Below are positions 1-9,581 of a stretch of 64,000 nt of DNA, in pieces. Below the pieces are notes generated by a model that did no database searches, was not told the DNA's origin, and saw nothing but the letters and a program-made list of their open reading frames with translations. Source of the DNA: Psychrobacter sp. APC 3281 (GTDB taxonomy: Bacteria > Pseudomonadota > Gammaproteobacteria > Pseudomonadales > Moraxellaceae); contig NZ_JASDCS010000006.1 of assembly GCF_030407815.1 (NCBI RefSeq), positions 62,001 to 126,000 on the forward strand, in the 5' to 3' direction. The first letter of the stretch is position 1. Each line of letters begins with the position of its first letter. The position numbers and the translations under genes are program-made.

Positions 1-1
1 C

Positions 2-2566
2 TTAGACTTTGCCTCAGTTCAGCGCGATAACGCTGAAATGGAGCGTCGTTGCCAAGAAGTCCTTGATCGCTGCTGGGCACTAGCGGGCAATGATGTCGAT
101 GTAAGCAATAACAGTAAAGACGGCAACCCAATCGTCTCACTACATGACGTAGGGGCAGGTGGTCTGTCTAATGCGATGCCAGAACTGGTCAATGACCATG
201 AAATGGGCGCGCATCTGAACTTGCGTAAGATTCCATCGTTAGAAGCTGGTATGTCGCCAATGGCCATCTGGTCAAACGAAGCGCAAGAGCGTTATGTGCT
301 AGCGATTCGCCCAGAGAGCAAAGATCAATTCGATGCGATCTGTGCCCGTGAGCGCTGCCCATATGCCATCTTGGGCGAGGCAACCGATATTCGTCAGTTA
401 ATCGTTGATGATGAGCTATTAACTGAGCAACCAGTCGATATGCCGATGCAAGTACTGCTCGGTGGTACACCGAAAATGCAACGCAGCTTTGAGCGTACTG
501 AGAGCACGTTGCCCGCATTAGAGCTTGATGATGTGAATCTAGCTGAATCAATCACCGATGTATTGCGTCACCCAACCGTGGCGAGCAAATCATTTTTGAT
601 TAGCATTGGTGACCGTTCTATCACGGGTATGGTCGTACGTGATCAGTATGTGGGTCGCTATCAAGTGCCTGTATCAGATTGTGCGGTAACGGCTTCTGGC
701 TTAGTGGCGCTGGATGGTCAGCCAATGACTGGCGAAGCAATGAGTGTCGGCGAGCGTACGCCTGTTGCGCTTATCAGTCCAAAAGCCTCGGCGCGTCTAG
801 CGGTCGGTGAAGCGATTACTAACATCGCTGGTGCACGTATCGCTCAATTGTCTGATATCACTATGTCGGCGAACTGGATGGCTGCGTGTGGTGATGACGT
901 AGAAGATGCTGCCTTGTTCGATGCCGTACATGCCGTTGGCGAAGAGCTATGCCCAGCACTCGGTATCGCTATCCCAGTCGGTAAAGACTCGCTATCGATG
1001 CGTGCCAACTGGACTGACAATGCTAACGACAATGGCGACAACCAAGACAAATCAGTTGTGTCGCCAATGAGTTTGGTCGTGACTGCGTTTGCCCCTGTCG
1101 TTGATGTGGCAAAAACGCTAACCCCTGAGCTAATCAATGGCGACAGCGCGTTCTACCGTATTGACTTGTCAAAAGGTAAATTGCGTCTAGGTGGTTCAAT
1201 CCTTGCGCAAACGCTTAGCCAACTAGGCAACGACTGTCCAGATTTAGCGCAGCCAAGTGATTTGGTCGACTTCTTTAACTTTATTCAAGCGGGTAATGAG
1301 CAAGGCGTCATCAGCGCCTATCACGATATCGGTGATGGCGGTCTGTTGGCAACTATCGCAGAAATGCAGTTTACCAGCCGTCAAGGTATCAAGCTGTCAT
1401 TAAATGACGATAATTTACTCGGTCAGTTGTTCAGCGAAGAGCTGGGTGCGGTCATCCAAGTATTGCCAGAAAACGTCGCCGCTCTCATGCAGTTGGCAGA
1501 AGAGTTTGACGTCAGCGATATGCTCAGCCTCGTCGGTCAAAGCAGTGAAGAAGACAGCCTACTGATCCAAACGCCAACGCTCATGGGTGATGACACTCTA
1601 CGCTTTAGCCGTACTGAATTACAGCAAGCATGGACGCAGGTCAGCTATCAAATTGCGCGTCGCCGCGATAACCCAGCGTGCGTACAGCAAGAGTATGACT
1701 TGATTAGCGACGCGAGCCATAAAGGCCTAATCGCTGCGCCAAACTTTGATCTCAATCAAAAAGTTGAAGAACCATACTTAGCCAGTCGCGAGAGTAAACC
1801 AAGAGTTGCTATCTTGCGTGAGCAAGGCGTCAATGGTCAGACAGAGATGGCAGCAGGCTTTACCCAAGCTGGCTTTGAAGCGGTCGATGTACACATGAGT
1901 GATCTACTCAGTGGTCGCATCAATCTACGTGACTTCGACGGTCTGGTCGCTTGTGGTGGCTTTAGTTATGGTGATGTACTGGGCGCTGGCTCTGGCTGGG
2001 CGAACTCTATCCTGTTCCATGACGAGCTACGCATGCAGTTTGTCCGCTTCTTTGCCCGTCCTGATACCTTCTCACTAGGTGTCTGTAACGGTTGTCAGAT
2101 GATGGCTCAGTTAAAAGACCTCATCCCAGGTGCGGAAAACTTCCCACGTTTCGTCGCCAACAAATCAGCTCGTTTTGAAGCGCGTACGGTCAACGTAAAA
2201 ATTGAGCGTACCAAGTCGATCCTGTTCAAAGGCATGCAAGACAGCATCTTACCTATCGCTGTGGCGCATGGAGAAGGCTATGCCACATTAGACAACAACG
2301 AAATTGATGGTATGGCAAAACACGGTCAGCTTGCGATGCGTTATGTCGATAGCCAAGGTCATCCAACTGAGACGTATCCGCTCAATCCAAACGGTTCGCT
2401 CGGCGGTGTCACGGGTCTATGTAGCACCGACGGTCGCGTTACTATCATGATGCCGCATCCTGAGCGTAACCTAAAAGCCTATAACCATAGCTGGAAACCA
2501 GAAGAGTGGGACGAAGACGGCGCGTGGATGCGTATGTTCCGTAACGCTCGTGCTTGGTTGCGCTAG
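2..2566 (+). CDS. purL: Phosphoribosylformylglycinamidine synthase, 3' part (5' end outside window)
   Basis: FGAM synthase converts FGAR, ATP and glutamine to FGAM in the fourth step of de novo purine synthesis, in the cytosol. The reading frame is open from base 2, so the gene begins upstream; about 855 of the roughly 1300 residues of the large single-chain enzyme are visible. The fragment holds the later AIRS-like synthase lobes (Gly-rich HDIGDGGL near base 1325) and the complete C-terminal class I glutamine amidotransferase domain. Its nucleophile is the first cysteine of GVCNGCQM near base 2085, and the His/Glu pair is in PHPERN near base 2455. The frame ends at TAG and is followed by a hairpin terminator. 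No damage is visible. The identification is firm; only the missing 5' end limits it. Confidence 0.97.
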   Translation, partial: LDFASVQRDNAEMERRCQEVLDRCWALAGNDVDVSNNSKDGNPIVSLHDVGAGGLSNAMPELVNDHEMGAHLNLRKIPSLEAGMSPMAIWSNEAQERYVLAIRPESKDQFDAICARERCPYAILGEATDIRQLIVDDELLTEQPVDMPMQVLLGGTPKMQRSFERTESTLPALELDDVNLAESITDVLRHPTVASKSFLISIGDRSITGMVVRDQYVGRYQVPVSDCAVTASGLVALDGQPMTGEAMSVGERTPVALISPKASARLAVGEAITNIAGARIAQLSDITMSANWMAACGDDVEDAALFDAVHAVGEELCPALGIAIPVGKDSLSMRANWTDNANDNGDNQDKSVVSPMSLVVTAFAPVVDVAKTLTPELINGDSAFYRIDLSKGKLRLGGSILAQTLSQLGNDCPDLAQPSDLVDFFNFIQAGNEQGVISAYHDIGDGGLLATIAEMQFTSRQGIKLSLNDDNLLGQLFSEELGAVIQVLPENVAALMQLAEEFDVSDMLSLVGQSSEEDSLLIQTPTLMGDDTLRFSRTELQQAWTQVSYQIARRRDNPACVQQEYDLISDASHKGLIAAPNFDLNQKVEEPYLASRESKPRVAILREQGVNGQTEMAAGFTQAGFEAVDVHMSDLLSGRINLRDFDGLVACGGFSYGDVLGAGSGWANSILFHDELRMQFVRFFARPDTFSLGVCNGCQMMAQLKDLIPGAENFPRFVANKSARFEARTVNVKIERTKSILFKGMQDSILPIAVAHGEGYATLDNNEIDGMAKHGQLAMRYVDSQGHPTETYPLNPNGSLGGVTGLCSTDGRVTIMMPHPERNLKAYNHSWKPEEWDEDGAWMRMFRNARAWLR

Positions 2567-2625
2567 TCGCTACTCAGACCTCTAGTAATTGCTTATAGTT
2601 TGAGATAGCTGTCGTTTAAAATAAG

Positions 2626-2655
2626 AAGGTGGGCTTAGGCTCACCTTTTTTGTGT
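2626..2655 (+). terminator. Rho-independent terminator after purL
   Basis: A stem GGTGGGC / GCTCACC with a TTAG loop is followed by a run of six T. It lies 60 bases after the purL stop. The same 34-base sequence recurs after the next gene (3254-3287). Confidence 0.8.
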
Positions 2656-2782
2656 TTAATAGTTGAGTGTTTGGAAATAAAGGTTAGTGTTTATATCGTG
2701 TTTTCACGGATATAAATAATGACACCCATGCTAAAATCACGGTTAACAAAGACTAGCATTAAGCAAAATAAGGAAGAACAAC

Positions 2783-3181
2783 ATGTCAGGAATTACAGAT
2801 ATCAATGAGCTATTGAGTTCGATGCAGCCAGCATTGGTTGATGAGTCATTTGTGTTTTGTACCGTCACAGGGCAGCTAGCAGAATATGTAAACTTAGCGC
2901 CAATCGCGACGTTTATGGAGACAGAAGGGTTGACTCTGGTTTTAACAAAAGACAACGCTGATGAGGCAGGTTTACAGTATGAGGGCGTGTTTCGGCAAAT
3001 CACTCTGACGGTGCATTCAAGCCTAGAAGCAGTAGGTCTAACCGCAGCAATAGCAACTAAGCTGACCTCAAAGGGTATCAGTGCCAATGTGATCGCTGCC
3101 TACTATCATGACCATATATTTGTGACGGATGATAAGGCGGAGCAGGCGCTATCGGCGTTAAAAGAGCTGAGTAATATATAG
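2783..3181 (+). CDS. ACT-domain protein (small, 132 aa)
   Basis: This small cytosolic protein appears to consist of two ACT-like ligand-binding halves. Residues 1-65 contain the FCTVTGQL strand and the segment LTLVLTKDNAD. Residues 66-132 contain the second beta-alpha-beta unit (ITLTVHSSLEAVGLTAAIA, then VIAAYYHDHIFV). Proteins of this kind resemble the regulatory part of aspartate kinases and are usually annotated as ACT-domain proteins of unknown ligand. The start is supported by an AAGGAAG ribosome site 8 bases upstream. The gene is monocistronic, flanked by two near-identical terminators. The domain call is likely; the physiological role cannot be told from sequence. Confidence 0.75.
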   Translation: MSGITDINELLSSMQPALVDESFVFCTVTGQLAEYVNLAPIATFMETEGLTLVLTKDNADEAGLQYEGVFRQITLTVHSSLEAVGLTAAIATKLTSKGISANVIAAYYHDHIFVTDDKAEQALSALKELSNI

Positions 3182-3253
3182 GGTGTTTTGGTGCTTTGAT
3201 TTACTTCGTTAAGATTAACTAAGTTAGTTTAGAGTACTGTTCTACAAATGAAA

Positions 3254-3283
3254 AAGGTGGGCTTAGGCTCACCTTTTTTGTGT
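3254..3283 (+). terminator. Rho-independent terminator after the ACT-domain gene
   Basis: A hairpin GGTGGGC / GCTCACC is followed by a T-run. It is identical over 34 bases to the terminator after purL, and similarity continues weakly on both sides. Confidence 0.8.
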
Positions 3284-3349
3284 TTAAGATTTGAGTGTCT
3301 AGGGTAAGTGTGGATCTTGTGATACCCAATAGTTTTTAATTTCTTAATA

Positions 3350-6300
3350 CTAAAAATCATTATTACTAAAGAATTCATCCCATTTAGGGCATCCTCTTGT
3401 CAGTTCCCTCACATAACCTATTAGGCTTTTGTATTTCATTTCAATATCTGATATTGATATATCAGCATTCATAGCTTTATTCTTAACAAAATTACACAGC
3501 AATTTGAAGTCATGAAATATTATTTCATTAGATTTAAAGTAAAACGGAAATATTATTCCTCTTTGTTCGTAGAGTTTGTGTAGAGCATATGAGTAAGGCT
3601 CAGGAATCATAATTTCGAGATCTTTGAAGTTATAAAACAAATGATAGTCATCGTAAGTTGGTCTTATATAAATTGTATCCTCTTTAGATAGCTTATCAAG
3701 TTCTTTTATCTCATCAATAAATTTATAATCTTCAGCGAGATAGATTTGATCTGAATTCTCTACAATTGAGTTTGTAGTGATAGGAGAAAAAATAGCAACA
3801 TTGTCATCATCTACCCATAGCGCATTTTTTATTTTCATGCTTTCAAAACACTCTGGCTTACAAAACAACAATGTATCATTATTACTGTAGTTATCTAATT
3901 TCCCAGAAAAGTTAATTTTGTATATTAGAAAATTATTCTTGAGGAAATAGTCTAATGTTCCTTTACGATATATATCGTTGATCTTATTGAAAGACTTTAT
4001 GCTACTAAATACTTGCTCACGTTTGAGTAGTTCTATTAGTACACTTGATGGTTTAGGGTTTCCAAGTATAAACACCTCTTCCTTAAGAATATCACTAATG
4101 TATATATCATCATTAAACTTTAGTTTCTCTATGTCTTTTTTATCTATATCCTTATCATTTACTTCATTATTTATGATACTAAAGCCTAAATCTTTATCAT
4201 ACTCGAAACCGTAGATAATTTTTCCCATATTATCTTGTGTAATGTTCGTATTTTCAAATATTTTTTTTACCTCGACTATCAAGTCGTCGAGTAGATCATA
4301 ATTATTCCAATCGTTCCTAGAGATATTTAGAAATTCTTTAGCATTCCCGTAAATATCTATATAAACACTAGCATTTTTAAAAGAGTGAACAAGATAAACG
4401 TTTTCCCTATAGATGGGTATCTCCTGTCCTCTAAAGGAATAACTATAAGCATACCCAAAGTCATTACTACATATAGTTTCTGGCACATATACCTGTATAG
4501 CAAAACTATAATTTTTGTAATTGAACCAAGCTATATCGCTAATTGGTTTATAGTTTTCTTCTATATCGTATACTTGGTCCAATATCTCGTTTGCCATATC
4601 TTTCTTCCATGAAATATCTATATCCTTAAAAGATATTTTTGGAATTGTATTAATAAAGATATTAGATAATGAATTTTTTAATTCAATTAATATAGAGTTA
4701 GCTTCTTTAGAAATATTGGTGACAATATCAGATGAAAAATTTAGTTCAGTTTTAAGGAATAACTCTGTTCGAGTGCCATAGGGGATATATTTACTATTCT
4801 TATCTAACTGACTAATAAAGCAATAGCCATTGTCTGTACTTAAAGGAGAGTTAAGTTTTATTTCAATAGATTCATTGCTAATTATACTTTTAGTTGTAAA
4901 TCTGAGATGCTGGTATTCTTCTGGATTTTTCCTACTTAACAAAAATACGCTATGCATTCCTATACCGAAAGCTCCTGAAGGCTTCATCCATTGTGGCATG
5001 CCATTAATAATTTTCTTTTTTTCAGTGTTTTTATCCGAACCTCCCATATACTGCATATATTTGAGATCTTTTAAACTAATACCGATACCAGAATCTTTAA
5101 TACAAAGCTTCCAAATATTTTCGTAATTTTTCGTAGTTTCAATAAAATCTAGACTCACAATAATCGAGTGATCATCAAAAATTTTACGAACTTCGCTATC
5201 ATAAGGGTTACCTTGTTCTAGTATTTTTCGCCTACTCTCATCAGCCCTAGAATCTATCCATACTCTTAATAATGTAGCATCGATAGCATTTTGTATAATT
5301 TCTCTTACAACATCATCTACACCATTATATAAATTGTTACCTTGCAATAAATCAATTACATTCTTTTCATCCAACGCAAACTTCATAGGTTTCCCATCTA
5401 ACAGTACCTTTGAATCATCCATTTCAACATCGAGTTTATTTATAGTCGGAAGCAAACCAAAATCACGACTAGGCACGATATTCTTCCACTGTGACATTTG
5501 GTTTTGAATTTCTTCTTTGATCCAGTCAAACCAGTTTCGACATTCAATATATGCCATCTCAGTACTACAAATAGCCGTTACGCTTACCGTTTCATTATCT
5601 AACTGAAATTCTCGGATAGCTTGATGCTTATTTTTATGCGTTTCGCTAAAAGACGGCATATTACCAACTTGTCTTGCCATAACAGGGCAAAAGCGATTGT
5701 CATCGATATCAAACAAGTCACCTAAGCGAAGTAAGCAAGCGACGAAACGAGGATGACAATCTTCTGTACCCATACCTGTCTGGCGAAAAGGTAAGTCTTT
5801 CATGACGTAGTTGAAACTTTTGCCATGAGATAAACAGATTTGAGCGAGATAGCGATAAATACGATTTGGAAGTAATTCAGTACGTGGAGAGCTAATATTC
5901 AGCTTTTCAAATGGTTTTAAAACCACTCTTTCGGAATTGGCGGGGTGGTCACGCCGATACCATTCGGCAACCATCTGACGATATTTTTCAACGCCTTTGT
6001 ATGGGTTGTCATAATGAACAAGGGCAGCTTCCCAACCGTCGTTATGCCATACTTTGGCAAACTCATGTAAGTCTTGAACATTGTTGTTAGCAAGCTCTTC
6101 AACGTAGTCTTTAAAATGCTCATTTTCAATGACATCTTGAACTTCATCAGCATTAAATAACATACCGATATCATGCCAGTAAGCCGCTTCCAATATTAAC
6201 CATGTGTCTGTTGCTGTCAGCTTTTCAATGTTGTTACCAAGTAGACGTTCTATATTGACGAGTATTTGCTGTGAGTGCGATTCGTTATGACTACTAAAGT

Positions 6301-6436
6301 GTGGGTAATAACTACCAACATTTTCGAGCGACTTACCGACGAGCTTTTCATCAAACTCCCATTGCGACATCAATATTTTAGTATTGCTGTCTTCATCAGT
6401 TTTCTTTCTTAGATGTTTGACTAATCCTGCGCTCAT
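3350..6436 (-). CDS. Large HD-domain plus Hsp90-like (GHKL) ATPase protein, 1028 aa
   Basis: This is a fusion of two enzymatic modules and a long unassigned C-terminus. Residues about 40-250 carry an HD-type metal-dependent phosphohydrolase signature: His46, His50 and His54, then WHD with His88-Asp89, SHG with His204, and RLGD with Asp240. Residues about 350-560 carry a GHKL/Hsp90-like ATP site: the N-box REIIQNAIDA (Glu379, Asn383, Asp386), the G1 box DSGIGIS (448-454) and the G2 box GAFGIGMHS (488-496). Residues about 600-1028 are not recognised and are rich in Asn, Ile, Lys, Asp and Tyr. The start has a GGGA ribosome site in AAAAGGGACTTACC. The gene stands alone on the minus strand and is visibly more AT-rich than its neighbours, especially the half encoding the C-terminus, which suggests acquisition. 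Large HD/GHKL proteins of this kind occur in accessory regions and are suspected conflict or stress effectors. That role here is inference. Confidence 0.8.
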   Translation of the reverse strand: MSAGLVKHLRKKTDEDSNTKILMSQWEFDEKLVGKSLENVGSYYPHFSSHNESHSQQILVNIERLLGNNIEKLTATDTWLILEAAYWHDIGMLFNADEVQDVIENEHFKDYVEELANNNVQDLHEFAKVWHNDGWEAALVHYDNPYKGVEKYRQMVAEWYRRDHPANSERVVLKPFEKLNISSPRTELLPNRIYRYLAQICLSHGKSFNYVMKDLPFRQTGMGTEDCHPRFVACLLRLGDLFDIDDNRFCPVMARQVGNMPSFSETHKNKHQAIREFQLDNETVSVTAICSTEMAYIECRNWFDWIKEEIQNQMSQWKNIVPSRDFGLLPTINKLDVEMDDSKVLLDGKPMKFALDEKNVIDLLQGNNLYNGVDDVVREIIQNAIDATLLRVWIDSRADESRRKILEQGNPYDSEVRKIFDDHSIIVSLDFIETTKNYENIWKLCIKDSGIGISLKDLKYMQYMGGSDKNTEKKKIINGMPQWMKPSGAFGIGMHSVFLLSRKNPEEYQHLRFTTKSIISNESIEIKLNSPLSTDNGYCFISQLDKNSKYIPYGTRTELFLKTELNFSSDIVTNISKEANSILIELKNSLSNIFINTIPKISFKDIDISWKKDMANEILDQVYDIEENYKPISDIAWFNYKNYSFAIQVYVPETICSNDFGYAYSYSFRGQEIPIYRENVYLVHSFKNASVYIDIYGNAKEFLNISRNDWNNYDLLDDLIVEVKKIFENTNITQDNMGKIIYGFEYDKDLGFSIINNEVNDKDIDKKDIEKLKFNDDIYISDILKEEVFILGNPKPSSVLIELLKREQVFSSIKSFNKINDIYRKGTLDYFLKNNFLIYKINFSGKLDNYSNNDTLLFCKPECFESMKIKNALWVDDDNVAIFSPITTNSIVENSDQIYLAEDYKFIDEIKELDKLSKEDTIYIRPTYDDYHLFYNFKDLEIMIPEPYSYALHKLYEQRGIIFPFYFKSNEIIFHDFKLLCNFVKNKAMNADISISDIEMKYKSLIGYVRELTRGCPKWDEFFSNNDF

Positions 6437-6591
6437 GGTAAGTCCCTTTTATTATCTTTTAAGTAAGACGTTTTAGTTTTGCATCATTTATCAACATAGG
6501 TTGATTTTACCGTAAACGCATGATTAGCGGATAAAAATATTTTCACCTAACTATTCATCCTTTATCTCTCTCTCATCGCTTTTTAATATCC

Positions 6592-6624
6592 AAAAAAAAA
6601 CGGCACTGAAATCAGTACCGTTTT
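6592..6624 (-). terminator. Terminator downstream of tdh
   Basis: Read on the minus strand, a stem AAAACGG(T)ACTGA / TCAGTGCCGTTTT is followed by a run of T. It lies about 60 bases beyond the tdh stop and could also act in the other direction. Confidence 0.75.
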
Positions 6625-6681
6625 ATCAGTCGTGACAATGTAAAAGCTAACCATGGCTCATCAAGTGCTAAATCGCCAAAA

Positions 6682-7707
6682 TCAATCCCAGCTTAAAATT
6701 ACCTTACCGCATTGCCCACTTTCCATGATATCAAAGCCTTCTTGAAAGTCATCAATGTGCATGCGATGGGTAATGATGGGCGACAGATCAATACCGCTGA
6801 TCAGCATTTGCTCCATCTGATACCACGTCTCCCACATCTCACGGCCATAAATACCTTTTAGGGTTAACGCCTTAAAAATAATCTTGCTCCAATCCACCGT
6901 GGTGGTGTTAGGCAAAATACCCAAGAGTGCAATTTTAGAGCCGTTATACATGTTACTAATCATCGAATCAAAGGCCTGAGGCGAGCCTGACATCTCAAGC
7001 CCAATATCAAAGCCGTGCATTTTTAACGTATCAATAGCGCCTTCGATGGTTTCACCTTTGGCTGGGTTGATGGTCATCGTCGCGCCCATTTTTTTGGCAA
7101 GCTCTAGACGATAATCGCTGATATCGCTGACCACAATATTACGCGCCCCTGCGAATCGGCAAATCGCGGTTGCCATTGAACCAATCAGCCCTGCACCCGT
7201 AATCAGTACATCTTCACCAAGGACAGGAAATGATAATGCGGTATGAGTGGCATTGCCAAAGGGATCCATAATGGCGGCCATCTCATCGCTGATACGCTCA
7301 TCGAGTTTGATGACATTATCGGCAGGTATCACCAAATATTCGGCAAACGCGCCATCACGGTCAACGCCCACGCCGATAGTGTTTTCGCACACATGTAGCT
7401 TACCACGTCGGCAGTTACGGCAATGCCCGCAAGCGATATGGCCTTCGCCTGTGACTCGGTCACCTACTTCAAGATGCTTGACGCCATCGCCCATTTCACT
7501 AATGACACCGACGTATTCGTGTCCGATGATCATTGGCGTTTTTATGGTCTTTTGTGACCATTCATCCCATTTATAAATGTGCAAATCTGTGCCACAGATG
7601 GCGGTTTTTTTAATTTTAATTTTAACGTCATTGATACCGACTGTTGGTTCTGGCATATCTTGCATCCAGATGCCTTTTTCGGCATGAGCTTTAACCAGTG
7701 CTTTCAT
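6682..7707 (-). CDS. tdh: L-threonine 3-dehydrogenase
   Basis: This zinc-dependent medium-chain dehydrogenase oxidises L-threonine with NAD+ to 2-amino-3-ketobutyrate, the first step of threonine breakdown to glycine and acetyl-CoA. The length of 341 aa equals that of the enterobacterial enzyme. Cys38 in TAICGTDLH and the GHEYVG motif form the catalytic zinc site. The structural zinc site is the cysteine cluster in [10 protein letters not shown] with a following VC. The Rossmann motif [10 protein letters not shown] binds NAD. It lies 63 bases downstream of kbl on the same strand, the usual kbl-tdh operon, and is followed by a terminator. The call is secure. Confidence 0.97.
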   Translation of the reverse strand: MKALVKAHAEKGIWMQDMPEPTVGINDVKIKIKKTAICGTDLHIYKWDEWSQKTIKTPMIIGHEYVGVISEMGDGVKHLEVGDRVTGEGHIACGHCRNCRRGKLHVCENTIGVGVDRDGAFAEYLVIPADNVIKLDERISDEMAAIMDPFGNATHTALSFPVLGEDVLITGAGLIGSMATAICRFAGARNIVVSDISDYRLELAKKMGATMTINPAKGETIEGAIDTLKMHGFDIGLEMSGSPQAFDSMISNMYNGSKIALLGILPNTTTVDWSKIIFKALTLKGIYGREMWETWYQMEQMLISGIDLSPIITHRMHIDDFQEGFDIMESGQCGKVILSWD

Positions 7708-7770
7708 ACTTTTCTCTTATTTAACTGTGTTGTACTTAATTATTGAATTTAGATAAGTTCTGAATGATGC

Positions 7771-8961
7771 TTAATCAATTACCTTCATTTGCTTGGCGAC
7801 TTTGATAAAGGCAGCGATACACTGGTCGAGCTGCTCGCGAGTATGAGCAGCAGAGAGCTGCACACGAATGCGAGCCTCATTTTTTGGCACGACAGGATAG
7901 AAGAAACCAATCACATAAATGCCTTCTTCAAGCAATGCGTCTGCCATTTGTTGCGAGACATTGGCGTCATAGAGCATCACCGCACAGATTGCCGATTCGG
8001 TAGGCTTGATATCGAAGCCTGCATCTTGCATCTGCTTCACAAAATAGGCGGTATTTTCATGCAATTGGTCTTGTAAGGTATTGTCTTGCGATAGCATTTC
8101 AAACGCTTTTACCCCAGCGGCAGCCACCATAGGAGGAATAGAATTTGAAAATAGATACGGGCGTGAGCGTTGACGCAGCATCTCAATCATTTCTTTTTTA
8201 CCCGTGGTAAAGCCGCCAATAGCACCGCCAAATGCCTTGCCTAAAGTACCCGTGATCAGCTCAATATCGCCACGTAGATCAAACAATTCAGTCACGCCGC
8301 CACCAGTGCGACCGACCACGCCTGCTGAATGTGATTCGTCAATCATGACCATGGCATCATATTTTTGTGCCAACGCATAAATCTCATCCATCGGCGCTAC
8401 ATTACCATCCATTGAAAACACACCATCGGTGACAATCAAACGAAAACGCTGTGCTTGCGCCGCTTGCAATTGCGTTTCTAAATCTTGCATATCTGCATTT
8501 GCATAGCGATAACGTGCGGCTTTACACAGGCGTACACCATCGATGATTGAAGCATGATTTAACGAATCAGAAATAATGGCATCCTCAGCAGTTAGCAGTG
8601 GTTCAAAGGCACCGCCATTGGCATCGAAACAGGCCGCATAAAGAATCGTATCTTCGGTATTAAAAAACTTAGAGATCGCTGCTTCTAATTGCTTATGCAA
8701 ATCTTGCGTACCACAAATAAAACGCACCGATGACATGCCGTAACCTGAGTCTTCAATGGCTTGGATCGCCGCCTTTTTAATCTCAGGATGGTCAGACAGT
8801 CCAAGGTAATTATTGGCACAGAAGTTAAGCATCTCACGGCCATCGGCGATCTTGATGAGTGCATCTTGCGGAGAGGTGATAACGCGCTCGTTTTTATATA
8901 GTCCTGCCTCGCGTATATCGCTAATTTCTTGTTGTAGGTGTTTTTGAAAAGCTTGATACAT
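7771..8961 (-). CDS. kbl: Glycine C-acetyltransferase (2-amino-3-ketobutyrate CoA ligase)
   Basis: This PLP enzyme of the alpha-oxoamine synthase family cleaves 2-amino-3-ketobutyrate with CoA to glycine and acetyl-CoA, using the product of Tdh. The PLP lysine is in GTLGKAFGG, preceded by the DESHSAG motif that contacts the cofactor. The open frame extends 11 codons further upstream. The start at MYQAFQ is preferred because AAAAAAGGA lies just ahead of it and because the length then fits the family at about 396 aa. It is the first gene of the kbl-tdh operon; the 390-base spacer ahead must contain its promoter. Confidence 0.96.
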   Translation of the reverse strand: MYQAFQKHLQQEISDIREAGLYKNERVITSPQDALIKIADGREMLNFCANNYLGLSDHPEIKKAAIQAIEDSGYGMSSVRFICGTQDLHKQLEAAISKFFNTEDTILYAACFDANGGAFEPLLTAEDAIISDSLNHASIIDGVRLCKAARYRYANADMQDLETQLQAAQAQRFRLIVTDGVFSMDGNVAPMDEIYALAQKYDAMVMIDESHSAGVVGRTGGGVTELFDLRGDIELITGTLGKAFGGAIGGFTTGKKEMIEMLRQRSRPYLFSNSIPPMVAAAGVKAFEMLSQDNTLQDQLHENTAYFVKQMQDAGFDIKPTESAICAVMLYDANVSQQMADALLEEGIYVIGFFYPVVPKNEARIRVQLSAAHTREQLDQCIAAFIKVAKQMKVID

Positions 8962-9354
8962 AAATATTCCTTTTTTAGTATTATTGGTGTTCATTTGATA
9001 ATAGAGATATTGGGACTGGTCATAGAATCAAGTTATCAAAGCCAAGCTATCAAAGCCGTGCAGCATCCTAGCCATCATTAAAATCAACGATAAAACTAAA
9101 GAGGCGGGAAGCCAACGAGATGGTGTGAGCAGTGATACTATCTATAACCCTGTGAGCGGTGATTTTATCATTAGCCTATCGCAATAAATAGCCTAAATAG
9201 TCGGTAGATAGGCCTTCTTTTATAAAGTGATATAGCGTTGTTTAGTTGTGGTATTGGTTTCATAGCGGCTTAGCTATGTCTCAAAACATAAGACGTCAAC
9301 TTGCGCATTTATATATTCTTGATTGCTAAGTATTGGTAAATACCGTCTATCCAG
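8962..9354. other. Non-coding spacer upstream of kbl
   Basis: No convincing gene is seen. The stretch should hold the kbl-tdh promoter on the minus strand. A short direct repeat of ATCAAAGCC with 14-base spacing lies near 9035-9055. A weak inverted repeat CCTATC...GATAGG lies around 9173-9212. No known riboswitch or operator was recognised. Confidence 0.5.
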
Positions 9355-9552
9355 TTAGTCATCTTTGGGACGCTTCTGAGCCTCAGCGATCAACTCATGA
9401 ATCTTGGCGCTTTCCTTTAGCACACAGGCATCATAGGCAGAAAGTGGCTCAGGTTCTTGTTCCTCTTTCTTTTTCTGATCCTGCTCTTGTCTGGCTTTTA
9501 CTTCTAGATACTTTTGTAGGTCGTCTTGCTCATTTTTTTGAGAGTTATTCAT
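9355..9552 (-). CDS. Small charged hypothetical protein (65 aa)
   Basis: This 65-residue, very hydrophilic protein is rich in Glu, Gln, Lys and Asp. The middle (KARQEQDQKKKEEQEPEP) should form a charged helix, followed by a short segment containing one cysteine (YDACVLKES). No signal peptide or membrane segment is present. An AGGAGA ribosome site lies 9 bases ahead of ATG. It begins 29 bases after the amidase lipoprotein gene, so the two are probably co-transcribed. No family is recognised. The good ribosome site and coding context make it likely real; its function is unknown. Confidence 0.6.
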   Translation of the reverse strand: MNNSQKNEQDDLQKYLEVKARQEQDQKKKEEQEPEPLSAYDACVLKESAKIHELIAEAQKRPKDD

Positions 9553-9581
9553 GGCTTATGTCTCCTGATAGCCTGTATTCT

